A DNA stretch of 64,000 bases from Streptomyces fradiae (GCF_041270065.1 NZ_CP065958.1:3100001-3164000), one strand, 5' to 3'. Counted from the first letter of the stretch, positions 20,748 through 28,717 are shown. The notes: a model not told the origin generated them from the letters alone. Made by a program: numbers and translations.

Positions 20748-21160
20748 TCCTGCGCCAGTTCCTCCCAGCGGATGCCGCGCAGCGCGAGATCGGCGTCCTC
20801 GCCCGCCGGTACCACCGGTTCCGGCTGAAACCAGACGACGACGAGGGAGGAACCGTCCATCGCCCTGTCGAGCGCCCCGGAATCGAAGACACCGATACAG
20901 GCCACGCCGGGCAGCACCTCGACGGGACCGAAGGCGCCGCCGCCGACGGACCCGTCCGGGTACTCGCGGGAGGGCTCCACGAAGTGCACCGGCCGGGAGG
21001 AATACGCCCGCTCCGCCAGCCGCTGGAACCACTCGACCCTGCGGTCGTTGACCCGCTTGCACGGGTAGCCCTCCAGCATCCCCCCGTAGGTCTCAGACAT
21101 CCGCAGCTCGGTGAGCTCGATCGAACGACCGGACGTGAGGACTATGCGACCCAGTGACAT
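20735..21160 (-). CDS. Conserved hypothetical protein, 141 residues
   Basis: I do not recognise the family. It starts at ATG 21160 and ends inside the 3' end of the YfhO gene (13-base convergent overlap). No signal or membrane segment. It opens with a strand-rich piece (GRIVLTSGRSIELTELRMSET) followed by RVEWFQRLAERAYSSRPVHFVEP, and ends with a hydrophobic core (SSLVVVWFQPE) and an acidic tail. The size, composition and solitary position resemble small immunity or stress proteins, but this is a guess. Confidence 0.7.
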   Translation of the reverse strand: MSLGRIVLTSGRSIELTELRMSETYGGMLEGYPCKRVNDRRVEWFQRLAERAYSSRPVHFVEPSREYPDGSVGGGAFGPVEVLPGVACIGVFDSGALDRAMDGSSLVVVWFQPEPVVPAGEDADLALRGIRWEELAQDYEL

Positions 21161-21191
21161 GCCGACACCCTATGCGTGGATCAGGGCGTGT

Positions 21192-22205
21192 TCAGGGCGT
21201 GTTCAGGTTCTGCGTGGTGGTGTTGCTGGCGCCGGGGCTGTTGATGTTGTTGTTGACGCTGATGTTGTTGAACATCGGCAGGACGCCGCTGAGGTTGATG
21301 GGCAGGATCGACCCGCCGCCTCCGCCGTTGTTCCCGCCGGCCTGCTCGTAGGTGATGGTCACCATGGCCGGGCCCGTGGCGAGCCTGGAGGTACCGCCCG
21401 CCGGGACGCGGTTGGACCCGCCACCACCGCCACCTGTCCCGAGGCCGTCGTTGGTGACGGAGTTGCAGCTGCCGCCGCCACCTCCGCCGAGCCAGCCGGC
21501 TCCACCACCTCCGCCTTCGAAGCCGGTAGCTCCTCCGTCGCCGCCGAAACCGGCTCCGCCGCCGCCTCCGCCCGCACCCCCGGCGACGCATCCGGCGCCA
21601 CCGTCGCCGCCCATCGTCTGACTTCCGCCGCCCCCTCCTCCACCGCCATCGGGCCTGCTGCCGCCATCCTGGCCGGTGTCTCCGGCGTCTCCTCCGTAGG
21701 CCTCGGTGAGGGTGATGGGTGAGGACGCGCCGATGCTTCCGCCGCCGCCTCCGCCGCCCGCGACGATCAGGCGTGGGTCGGTGGCGGGGTCGCCGGTGAG
21801 GAGACAGCTCGGGATGGTGGAGTCGCAGGTGCGGACGTCACTGGCGCCGCCTCCGAGGCCGAATTCGGTCAGGTCTCCGCTGCTGCCTCCGCCCTGGGCG
21901 ACATTGACGTAGAGGGTGGTGACCCCCGACGGCACGGTGATGGTGCCGGTGACGCTGGCGCCGTCACCGCCCAGCCCTCCGTTGACCCCGCTCCGGCCCG
22001 CGGCGCCAACGGCGGTGATGGTCAGCTGGGTGACGCCGGAGGGCACGTTGAAGGCCTGATTGGCGCCGGCGTTGAAGGTCACGGTCACGGGGGCCGCCTG
22101 CGCGGGCGCGGCCAGGGGCCCCACCAGCGCGGCCGGCAGCGCCGCCGCGGCGAGCAGCAGGGCGCCACGTCGTGGGGATACCGCAGGATGCATGGTCAGT
22201 CTCAC
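21192..22205 (-). CDS. Secreted glycine-rich protein
   Basis: 337 residues from GTG at 22205 (GAGGAG eight bases upstream; the ATG at 22193 lacks a ribosome site). The signal peptide ends near AAPAQA (residue 37). Residues 38-120 form a beta-rich domain (VTVTFNAGANQAFNVPSGV, TGTITVPSGVTTLYVNV). Residues 130-290 are mostly glycine runs with a few aromatics and four to five cysteines. The last 35 residues are Asn-rich (VNNNIN, TTTQNLNTP). It resembles a surface or matrix protein with an adhesive or gel-like repeat region. No enzyme motif was seen; its function is unknown. Confidence 0.75.
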   Translation of the reverse strand: MRLTMHPAVSPRRGALLLAAAALPAALVGPLAAPAQAAPVTVTFNAGANQAFNVPSGVTQLTITAVGAAGRSGVNGGLGGDGASVTGTITVPSGVTTLYVNVAQGGGSSGDLTEFGLGGGASDVRTCDSTIPSCLLTGDPATDPRLIVAGGGGGGGSIGASSPITLTEAYGGDAGDTGQDGGSRPDGGGGGGGGSQTMGGDGGAGCVAGGAGGGGGGAGFGGDGGATGFEGGGGGAGWLGGGGGGSCNSVTNDGLGTGGGGGGSNRVPAGGTSRLATGPAMVTITYEQAGGNNGGGGGSILPINLSGVLPMFNNISVNNNINSPGASNTTTQNLNTP

Positions 22206-22470
22206 GCTCGGGACTCCTCGCCAAGGGGGTGCCGCATGGGGGGTGGACGTTCCGGTCCCTACCGGGAACTCCGCCGATCAAGCCACACCGAGCCGACACG
22301 AGGCATGCGGACACACCGCCGCATACGCCGCCGCGACCAATAGTCCGCAAGTCGGAGGAGCGCATCGCACGACAGTGTGACTCAGGTCACACTGGAGCCT
22401 GTCACAGACGCTCCGGCCGTCTCGTCATAGGGGTGTAGCGACGATGAGAACGGCACAAAAGGAGCCCATC

Positions 22471-22941
22471 ATGGAACCCCGCCTCAACCCCTTCACCAGC
22501 CCGACCGCCGGCAAGCTCATCAAGCACCTCGCGGCCGCCGGCAACGCCGTCACCGCGTCCGGAGTGCCCGTCCTGACCCAGGAACTGGTGAAGATCCGCG
22601 CCAGCCAGATCAACGGCTGCGCCTTCTGCCTCGACATGCACACCAAGGAGGCCGAGGCGGCCGGCGAGACCACACAGCGACTGATCATGGTCGGCGCCTG
22701 GCGCGAGGCGAAGGTCTTCACCGACGCCGAGCGCGCCGCCCTCGAACTCGCCGAGCTGGGCACCCGTATCGCCGACGGCACCGGCATCCCGGACGACGTC
22801 TGGCTGAACGCGGCCAAGTACTACGACGAGGAGCAGCTCCTCGGCCTCGTCGGCCTGATCGCCCTGATCAACGCCTTCAACCGCATGAACGTCCTGCTCC
22901 AGATGCCGGGCGGCGACTACCAGGTCGGCCAGTTCGCCTGA
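22471..22941 (+). CDS. Carboxymuconolactone decarboxylase / AhpD-like protein
   Basis: 156 residues from ATG at 22471, behind AAAAGGAG. The AhpD-fold signature QINGCAFCLDMHTKEA (about residues 43-58) has the CxxC redox pair and the following His, so it is likely a thiol-dependent peroxidase or alkylhydroperoxidase partner rather than a true decarboxylase. Members form helical oligomers and often work with ECF sigma factors, but none is adjacent. The 3' end overlaps the opposite gene by 25 bases. Confidence 0.87.
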   Translation: MEPRLNPFTSPTAGKLIKHLAAAGNAVTASGVPVLTQELVKIRASQINGCAFCLDMHTKEAEAAGETTQRLIMVGAWREAKVFTDAERAALELAELGTRIADGTGIPDDVWLNAAKYYDEEQLLGLVGLIALINAFNRMNVLLQMPGGDYQVGQFA

Positions 22942-23327
22942 CCGCTCCCCTCACCCGCGTGCTCCTTCGCCAGATGCCGGCGGAGGAGCACGTTGGCGTC
23001 CGCCTCCGCACTCCCGTCGTACGCGACCCGCGCCGTGCGGCGACGCCCCGCCAGGCCGTCACACTCCGCACACCCCGTTACGGGGACGGGCGCGGGCGGC
23101 AACTCCACGTCCAGGAACGCCACCGCCGCCGCCCGCGCCCGCTCGTTCACCGCCCGCACCCCGGCACTCAGCCGCTCGTCCTGCGTCGCGAGCCGGATGT
23201 GGGCGGGGTCGGCCTGCCATTCGCGCCCGCCGCCGAGGGGCCGGAGCATCACGTGGGGCCCGGCGTGGCCCCGGAACTCCCCTACCACACCAGCGACTTC
23301 GTCGTACACAAAAGCGCCGCATTCCAT
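22917..23327 (-). CDS. Small protein with CxxC and HxxxxH (possible zinc finger), beside XRE module
   Basis: 136 residues from ATG at 23327 (GGAG eight bases upstream). The N-terminus is a small beta domain (MECGAFVYDEVAGVVGEFRG...VMLRPLGGGREW) and the C-terminus has CAECDG followed about 25 residues later by HLAKEH, a CxxC...HxxxxH layout that could bind zinc. It is divergent from the XRE regulator over 142 bases. Such small proteins recur next to XRE/DUF397 genes in Streptomyces, so it is probably part of that module. Its function is unknown. Confidence 0.72.
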   Translation of the reverse strand: MECGAFVYDEVAGVVGEFRGHAGPHVMLRPLGGGREWQADPAHIRLATQDERLSAGVRAVNERARAAAVAFLDVELPPAPVPVTGCAECDGLAGRRRTARVAYDGSAEADANVLLRRHLAKEHAGEGSGQANWPTW

Positions 23328-23469
23328 GACAACAGCTCCAGGTGTTGGACTACCCTCCGTAATGGGGCATGTCGAGGATGAACCCGGGGCAGGTTGGGGA
23401 GGCCGGTTTCGCGGCCGTTGTTCCCCGTCGTCGTTCCGGTACTTCCACACCTTCCGGGAAGGAGTGCTG

Positions 23470-24312
23470 ATGCCGCCGAGACGAGTGGTCACCGGCCGCA
23501 GCCAGGAGCCGCGCAAGCGTTTCACCGAGGAGCTGCGCAAGCTGCGACTGGAACGCAAGCTGAGCTTCCGGGCGTTGGGGGCGGCGCTTGGCTGGGACGC
23601 GACGCTGTTCTCGAAGATGGAGAAGGGCGAGACGATCGGCGGCCCGGAGGTCGCCCAGGCGTTGGACACGTATTACGGAACGTCGGACCTGTTACTGGTG
23701 CTGTGGGAGCTGGCGGCGGGCGACCAGTCGCAGTTCCGCGAGAAGTACCGCCAGTACATGGCGCTGGAGGCGGAGGCGGTGAGCATTTGGCAGCACGCGA
23801 CCTGCGTACTGCCGGGCCTGCTCCAAACAGAGGCCTACGCGCGCACACTGATGGGGGCAGGCATCCATGAGGGCGAAGAACTGGACCGACAGGTCGAGGC
23901 ACGCATTGGGCGACACGAGCTGCTGACCGGCCCCAGCCCACTCAACTTCCGCACGATCCTGTCGGAGACCGTGCTCCGCACGCCGCTTCCGGACCGGACT
24001 CAGTGGCAGGAGCAGTTGGAGCACCTCCTCGCGATGGACGACCGCCGGAACGTCACCATCCACGTGGTCCCACACTCCGCCGGGCTGTACGCGCTACACA
24101 GCGCCCAGACGACGTTCCTGAGACTCGCGGACAGCCGCGTGGTGGCCTGGGTCGAGACCAACTACTCCGGAAGCCTGATCGAACAATCAGCCGACGTGGA
24201 CCTCCTGCAGCTCCGTTACGATCGAGTTCGCGATCTGGCCCTTTCCCCGGCGGATTCACGGAAGTTCATCATGCGTACGTTGGAGGAAGCACAGTGCGAG
24301 CCGTCGATCTGA
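23470..24312 (+). CDS. XRE family regulator with DUF5753 domain (WhiJ-like)
   Basis: 280 residues from ATG at 23470, with AAGGAG five bases upstream. Residues 15-75 hold a Cro/CI helix-turn-helix (LSFRALGAALGWDATLFSKMEKGE). Residues 95-270 form the DUF5753/Scr1 ligand-like domain (VLPGLLQTEAYARTLM, FRTILSETVLRTPL). The family regulates differentiation and antibiotic production in Streptomyces and works with DUF397 partners. Its last 19 bases overlap the DUF397 gene. A 6-1-6 palindrome (23450-23462) overlaps the ribosome site and may mask it. Confidence 0.9.
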   Translation: MPPRRVVTGRSQEPRKRFTEELRKLRLERKLSFRALGAALGWDATLFSKMEKGETIGGPEVAQALDTYYGTSDLLLVLWELAAGDQSQFREKYRQYMALEAEAVSIWQHATCVLPGLLQTEAYARTLMGAGIHEGEELDRQVEARIGRHELLTGPSPLNFRTILSETVLRTPLPDRTQWQEQLEHLLAMDDRRNVTIHVVPHSAGLYALHSAQTTFLRLADSRVVAWVETNYSGSLIEQSADVDLLQLRYDRVRDLALSPADSRKFIMRTLEEAQCEPSI

Positions 24313-24503
24313 GCACGGTCACCTGGCGCAAGAGCTCGTACAGCAACTCAGAAGGCGGCGAGTGCCTGGAGGTCGCCGACACCGGCACCGTCCCCCTCCC
24401 CCTCCTCCCGGTCCGGGACAGCAAGAACCCCACCGGCCCCGTCCTCCTCTTCCCGGCCGCCGCCTGGTCCGCTTTCATGGACGGGATCAAGTCGGCCATG
24501 TAG
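24294..24503 (+). CDS. DUF397 protein
   Basis: 69 residues from GTG at 24294 (GGAGG ten bases upstream), overlapping the XRE gene by 19 bases. The DUF397 signature WRKSSYSNSEGGECLEVAD and the V-x-x-RDSKNPTGPVLLF strand pair are intact. DUF397 proteins are the small partners of XRE/DUF5753 regulators and probably bind them. Translational coupling implies matched production. Confidence 0.88.
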   Translation: MRAVDLSTVTWRKSSYSNSEGGECLEVADTGTVPLPLLPVRDSKNPTGPVLLFPAAAWSAFMDGIKSAM

Positions 24504-24522
24504 TCGGGGGGAAGGATCGGCG

Positions 24523-25173
24523 ATGCAGGCATCGGAGTTAGCCACCGCAGCGGTCCGGGTGGCGACCGGAGGAGCTTCGGTCGCGGCGGCGCAGAAGGAG
24601 GTGGTCCAGGAACTGGTCTGGGGCCGCCTCGGGGGAAGCACGCTGGGCGCCTCGGCGCTGGCGCGGCTGCACGAGCAGCCCGGCGAGGGGTCGGCCGGCA
24701 TCGTGGCCTCCGTACTCGCCGACGAATTGCGGGCGGACCCGGAGTTCGCCGCGCGCGTGGCCGGGGCCCTTCAGGCGCCGCAGAGCAGCAGCCCGCCGCC
24801 GCCTCAGCCGGCCACCCGCACGCGCGCCGCGTCGGGTCCTCCGCCACCGTCGTACTACCCTCCCCGGCCCGCCACCGCTCCCGTCCAGGTGCCGCGCGCG
24901 GCGGACGTGCGGAACATCCTGCTGCTCGGGTTTCCGCAGGCGATGCTGGCGTACACCGTCGCGTACATCGCGAAGGAGAACGGTGCGGGGGCAGCCGTTG
25001 AGATCCTCATCCTGTTGGTGTCCACCGGCCTGACGGGATACGGGGTGTGGCTGGGCGTCCGGCTGTTCCTGCGACGCGTACGCAGCGGCGCGCTCATCTG
25101 CGCGGTGGTGTTCAACGTGCTGGTGCTGATCAGGTTGCTCGACTGGCTGGTGGGAAGCGCACTGTCCGCCTGA
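24523..25173 (+). CDS. Membrane protein with helical N-terminal domain and Pro-rich linker
   Basis: 216 residues from ATG at 24523 (GAAGGA seven bases upstream), 19 bases after the DUF397 gene and so probably in the same operon. Residues 1-85 are a soluble helical region (EVVQELVWGRLGGSTLGASAL). Residues 88-125 are Pro-rich (SSPPPPQP, PPPSYYPP). Three hydrophobic helices follow (about 133-150, 158-178, 190-212). I do not recognise a family. As a possible membrane output of the XRE/DUF397 module it deserves note, but no function is implied. Confidence 0.7.
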   Translation: MQASELATAAVRVATGGASVAAAQKEVVQELVWGRLGGSTLGASALARLHEQPGEGSAGIVASVLADELRADPEFAARVAGALQAPQSSSPPPPQPATRTRAASGPPPPSYYPPRPATAPVQVPRAADVRNILLLGFPQAMLAYTVAYIAKENGAGAAVEILILLVSTGLTGYGVWLGVRLFLRRVRSGALICAVVFNVLVLIRLLDWLVGSALSA

Positions 25174-25183
25174 ATGTGCCCCC

Positions 25184-25720
25184 TTACGGCGTGAGGGCCT
25201 TCTCCATCAGGGTGAAGGACTTGGGCGGGCCGCCCGGTTGCGGCTTGCCCTCCACCAGGCCGACAGGGCGGTAGCCGGCGTCCCGGTAGTACGCGTTCAG
25301 GGGCGCGTTGTCGGCCAGGCAGTCCAGGCGGGCGTGGGTGCGGCCGGTCGCCGCGACGCGGGCTTCGGCGGCGGCAAGGAGGCGGCGGCCGGTGCCGGGG
25401 GCGGCGGTGGTGCGGTCGATCATGAGGCGGTGGATGTAGCCGGCCATGGGCGGCTGGGCGCCCCACGCGGCCTCGTCGTCCCACCACAGCTCCCAGGCCC
25501 CGACGACCGCACCCCCGCCCGCCGACTCCGACTCCGACTCCGCGAGCCAGACCTCGCCGTCCCCGGCGATGACGCGCCGGAAGTGGTCCTCGTCGAGCTC
25601 GCCGGGCTGCCACTGGCGGGTCACGCCGCGCGCGAGCATCCAGCGGGCGGCGGCGTCGCGGAGGCGTACGAGGGTGGGGAGGTCGGACTCGACGGCGAGG
25701 CGGATACGAAGATCGTTCAC
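25184..25720 (-). CDS. GNAT family N-acetyltransferase
   Basis: 178 residues from GTG at 25720. The GNAT fold is visible: IRLAVESDLPTLVRLRDAA at the N-terminus, the IHRLMIDRTTAAPGTGRRLLAAAEA acetyl-CoA motif (variant of RxxGxG/A) around residues 98-122, and the C-terminal LNAYYRDAGYRPVG. It transfers an acetyl group from acetyl-CoA to an unknown amine. The ribosome site is weak. A Ser/Glu run (ESESES) lies in the middle. Confidence 0.87.
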   Translation of the reverse strand: MNDLRIRLAVESDLPTLVRLRDAAARWMLARGVTRQWQPGELDEDHFRRVIAGDGEVWLAESESESAGGGAVVGAWELWWDDEAAWGAQPPMAGYIHRLMIDRTTAAPGTGRRLLAAAEARVAATGRTHARLDCLADNAPLNAYYRDAGYRPVGLVEGKPQPGGPPKSFTLMEKALTP

Positions 25721-25749
25721 GCGCGGATGCTCGCACACCCCGCCTCGGG

Positions 25750-26214
25750 TCAGTTCGCCGGGCGGGTCAGGGTGCAGTGCGGAAGGTCGTGGTCCGGATC
25801 GCCGACGCGGGTCCAGAGCTTCAGGACCTCGCCCTGCTTCAAGGCGGCCCAGGGGTCGGGCTCCCGCTCGACCTCTTCGGGGCGATATTCGTCGACGGGG
25901 TGATCGGTGTCGAAGGACAGGGCGAGGATGCTCTGCTTCTTGTTGGAACCCTGCTTCCAGGTGCCTGTTCCGGACCAGGTCAAACCCTCCTCCCAGCGGA
26001 CGGCGACGCAGATCTTGTCGGCGACGAACGTCCCGTCCGGCTTCAGCGTGAGGGTGCCGTCGTCGGCATCGGTCCACGTGGTGGCGAGTTCGGCAGGCTT
26101 CAGGATGATGGGGTCGCCCTCGGGCGGCGGAAGCTCGTAGAGCCTGCCGCAGGCCGTCAGGGCGAGGGCCACGGCGGGCAGGATCAGGGCTGATATTCGG
26201 CGGTAGCGCGACAC
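25750..26214 (-). CDS. Small lipoprotein
   Basis: 154 residues from GTG at 26214 (GAGGTGA upstream). The lipoprotein signal has lipobox LTAC at residues 19-22. The mature part is a small beta-rich domain (GTLTLKPDGTFVADKICV, WSGTGTWKQGSNKKQSILAL), the pattern of lipocalin-like or DUF-type stress lipoproteins; two more cysteines (KICV, PHCT) could form a disulfide. No enzyme motif. It lies just upstream of the GNAT gene on the same strand. Confidence 0.8.
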   Translation of the reverse strand: MSRYRRISALILPAVALALTACGRLYELPPPEGDPIILKPAELATTWTDADDGTLTLKPDGTFVADKICVAVRWEEGLTWSGTGTWKQGSNKKQSILALSFDTDHPVDEYRPEEVEREPDPWAALKQGEVLKLWTRVGDPDHDLPHCTLTRPAN

Positions 26215-26324
26215 ACTTCACCTCTGGGCTCAAGAACGCATGCCGTACCCTGGCACGGAACTTGAACACGTTCAAGTCGTTACCTTGGCCGCCCTTGGCC
26301 GCCCTCGGCCGCCCGCCCCGTGGA

Positions 26325-26942
26325 TCAGGCACGCAGCCAGGGGCCGAAGTGCTCGGCGACCAACGCCGCCACACCCGCCGCGTCCCGCGTCCCGTCGACC
26401 TCGATCACGCGGATGCCCAGTCGCCGGGCGCCGCGCACCACGTCCTCGGCGACGAGGCGGTCGCGGGCGATCCGGTTGGCCTGGGCGCGCGCCGGGTCGC
26501 CGACCGGCACGCCCAGGGCGCCCGCCCGGCGGAGGGTACGGATCTGGTGCTGCCGGAAGTCCTCGGTGGGTACGAGGACGACCATCCGCCGGACCGAGTC
26601 GATCAACGGCGCGACCAGCTCGGGCCGCAGGCCCCACCCCTCGGCGATCGCCGGCCGGCCGGTCGACAGGGCGCGCAGGTCGTCCAGGGCCCACTCGAAC
26701 CGCACCGGAAAACCGGCCAGCGTCTCGGCCGCCATCTCCTCCGGGCTCCGCCCCGTCCAGACCTGCTCGGGCTCCGGGTCCGCCACCGGCTCCCCCAGCG
26801 CCACCCGCCGCGCGATCCGGCGGTCCTGATGGCCCCGGGCGTCGTGGTAGTCGTAGTGATACACCGTCACGCCGAAGTCCCGGGCCAGCAGTTCGGACAC
26901 GGTCGTCTTCCCGGCCCACTGCGCACCGCCGATCCACAGCAT
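26325..26942 (-). CDS. P-loop kinase/AAA-type protein
   Basis: 205 residues from ATG at 26942. Walker A GAQWAGKTT is at residues 5-13, with a short adenylate-kinase-like layout: a YHYDYHDARGHQDRR lid-like segment, AIAEGWGLRPEL, and VVLVPTEDFRQHQIR. It probably phosphorylates a small molecule or nucleotide, substrate unknown. No ribosome site precedes the ATG; an in-frame CTG at 26981, with AAGGAGG four bases upstream and overlapping a TGA, is a serious alternative start giving 218 residues. Confidence 0.75.
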   Translation of the reverse strand: MLWIGGAQWAGKTTVSELLARDFGVTVYHYDYHDARGHQDRRIARRVALGEPVADPEPEQVWTGRSPEEMAAETLAGFPVRFEWALDDLRALSTGRPAIAEGWGLRPELVAPLIDSVRRMVVLVPTEDFRQHQIRTLRRAGALGVPVGDPARAQANRIARDRLVAEDVVRGARRLGIRVIEVDGTRDAAGVAALVAEHFGPWLRA

Positions 26943-26977
26943 CCGGCGCAGACTGCCGTGCGGATCCCAGAGCTCTG

Positions 26978-27160
26978 TCAGGACGCCTCCTTCAGGCGGG
27001 TGAGGGTGAAGACCAGGGACTCGACATGCTCGGGCGAGCCCGCGCTCCCGTCCGAGAAGTTTCGATCTTGCCCAAGCCGAACTCGCCCAGGGCGCCCGGC
27101 AGTAGGCGTGCCGGGCGGTCTTAATCGAGTGTGAGAGTCCCGGTCCGGGTGATACAAGGT
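26978..27160 (-). pseudogene. Possible C-terminal gene remnant
   Basis: On the minus strand a frame is open from about 27160 to TGA at 26978-26980. Its last third reads like a real protein end (PEHVESLVFTLTRLKEAS) and carries a good ribosome site for the next gene. There is no start codon with a ribosome site, and the upstream part is low quality with a TTA codon. It may be the tail of a decayed gene once coupled to the P-loop gene. I do not recognise the family. Confidence 0.35.
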
Positions 27161-27164
27161 CCGC

Positions 27165-27929
27165 GTGACTGAGCATCCCTACTTCCCCACCCTGCTGCGG
27201 ATGATTGACGAGCGGTCCGCCGCGTTCCGCGCCGCCGTCGCCGCGGCCCCCAGCCTCGACGCCGACGTCCCGTCCTGCCCGGGCTGGACGCTGTACGACC
27301 TGGCGAACCACCTCAGTGAGGGGGACCGCTTCTGGGCCTACATCGTGCTGAACACCGCGCCGGGCGACGAGCGGCCGAGCAAGGACGGCCTGGCGGCGCC
27401 CAGGGAGCGCGAGGCCCTCATAACCTGGCTGGCCGACTCGACGGAGCAGCTGCTCACCGCTCTGCGCGAGGCCGGCCCGGACCGGGGCTGCTGGGCCTGG
27501 TGGGAGCCGCTGGCCTCGCCGCACACGGTGGCCGCCGTGGCCCGCCGCCGCGTCCCGGAGTCGCTGATCCACACCTACGACGCCCAGCTGGCCTCCGGTA
27601 CCCCGCAGGAGCTGCCGACGACCGAGGCGGTCGACGCCATCGAGGAGTTCCTCGCCACCGTCTGCACCGTCACGGTCCCGTGGCCGGGCGAGCCCGCCAC
27701 CATGGACTACCACGCAGCCGAGGCCGGCTCCTGGCGCCAGACGGTGGACGCCGCCGGTTCCCGCTTCACCCGCCTCACCGCGGCGGAGGCCGCCGAGAGC
27801 AAGCCCACCGCCGCCATCCACGGCACGGCAAGCGAGATGGCCCTGCTCATGTACATGCGCATCCCGGCCGACTCGCTGCGGATCGAGGGCGACGCCGACC
27901 TGCTCCAGCAGCTGCAGGACTGGGGCTGA
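27165..27929 (+). CDS. Maleylpyruvate isomerase family (mycothiol-dependent, DinB-like) protein
   Basis: 254 residues from GTG at 27165. The N-terminal MDMPI domain shows CPGWTLYDLANHLSEGDRFW (metal-binding His in ANHLSE, residues 37-56) and the third His in RRVPESLIHTYDAQL near 135; the C-terminal domain follows. Members bind zinc and act in mycothiol-dependent thiol transfer or isomerisation, an actinobacterial trait. A TACAAG box at 27153-27158 would put transcription at the start codon (leaderless). Confidence 0.87.
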   Translation: MTEHPYFPTLLRMIDERSAAFRAAVAAAPSLDADVPSCPGWTLYDLANHLSEGDRFWAYIVLNTAPGDERPSKDGLAAPREREALITWLADSTEQLLTALREAGPDRGCWAWWEPLASPHTVAAVARRRVPESLIHTYDAQLASGTPQELPTTEAVDAIEEFLATVCTVTVPWPGEPATMDYHAAEAGSWRQTVDAAGSRFTRLTAAEAAESKPTAAIHGTASEMALLMYMRIPADSLRIEGDADLLQQLQDWG

Positions 27930-28014
27930 GAGAACGGGGCAAGCAGCAGGACAGCGAGGGTGGGCACGAATGGGGGCCGGGCGCCCCGGGAGTGGGGCGC
28001 CCGGCCGTGAGGCG

Positions 28015-28620
28015 TCAGCTGCGGCGGAGGTGGAGGATCGCGCAGGGCGTCGGGGTGGTGGGGTGGAAGGCCTCGGCGGGGACGGGGTCGGTGAGGGTTC
28101 GGGTGAAGGCCGGGGCGGCCTGGTCGGCTGCGATGTCGGCGTACTCCTGGGGGACGAGGAGGGTCGCCGAGGTCAGGGCTGGGGCGCGCAGGCACCAGGC
28201 GAGGATCGCGGGGGCCGTGGTGGGGGCCGCGGCGACCACGGCGAAGGGCTCGCGTGGAGCCCTCGCCTTCGTGAAGTCGGCGCGGAGCACGCTGATGCCG
28301 GGCACGTCGCGGGTGCGCGCCGAGAGCCTTCCGGCGGCGGCCGGGTCGGGCTCGTACGCGGTGACCCGGGCGCCGTGGGCGGCCAGGGCGCGAAGGAGCG
28401 CGGCGTCGCCGGCGGCGGGCACGAGGACGTGGCCGTGGGCCGCCGGGGCGGCGGTCGCCACGAGTCGGCCGATCGTGGCCGGGTCGACGAGCACGTACGG
28501 GGACACGGCCTGGTGGGCGCGGTCGCGCGGGCTGCGCTGGGCGCCCGGGACGGCCCTGCCCCGGGTGTTGTGCGAGAAGTTCCCGTAACCGTGCTTGCGG
28601 GAGTTGAAGTTGTTCGCCAT
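28015..28620 (-). CDS. Erm-like rRNA methyltransferase homologue, short and with degenerate motifs
   Basis: 201 residues from ATG at 28620 (AAAGGG nine bases upstream). The order of blocks follows Erm enzymes (23S rRNA A2058 N6-methyltransferases): LVDPATIGRLV at 44-54, ARVTAYEPDP at 84-93, RADFTKA at 113-119, EPFAVVAAAP at 124-133, ILAWCLRAP at 139-147, and CAILHLRRS at the end. Key residues differ: SAM motif I (LEAGPGEG in Erm) is LVPAAGDA, and the catalytic NIPY/AIPY motif is AAAPTTA. The Erm C-terminal RNA-binding domain is absent, as in mycobacterial Erm37. It is either an inactive or repurposed relative. A leader ORF lies upstream. Confidence 0.78.
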   Translation of the reverse strand: MANNFNSRKHGYGNFSHNTRGRAVPGAQRSPRDRAHQAVSPYVLVDPATIGRLVATAAPAAHGHVLVPAAGDAALLRALAAHGARVTAYEPDPAAAGRLSARTRDVPGISVLRADFTKARAPREPFAVVAAAPTTAPAILAWCLRAPALTSATLLVPQEYADIAADQAAPAFTRTLTDPVPAEAFHPTTPTPCAILHLRRS

Positions 28621-28628
28621 TGCGGCTG

Positions 28629-28676
28629 CCCTTTCGGGGTCTTCGAGAGGAATGAGGAAGAGGTCTCGAAGGGCCC
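28629..28676 (-). promoter_or_regulatory. Possible translational attenuator before the Erm-like gene
   Basis: On the minus strand, CTTCGAGA...TCTCGAAG pairs perfectly over eight bases (28664-28671 with 28641-28648). Alternatively GCCCTTCG (28675-28668) can pair with the ribosome site CGAAAGGGC (28636-28628). Mutually exclusive hairpins that mask a ribosome site are the hallmark of inducible erm leaders. Confidence 0.45.
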
Positions 28677-28717
28677 TGGGCACGCCCGCGGACGTGTGAA
28701 GGGTGTGCGTCCGTCCG

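Noticed and set aside
21352..21621. Proline-rich plus-strand protein opposite the glycine-rich gene
   Set aside because: Poly-Pro is the antisense of poly-Gly codons; no ribosome site.
28015..28620. Functional macrolide resistance gene
   Set aside because: SAM and catalytic motifs are degenerate and the C-domain is absent, so activity should not be assumed.
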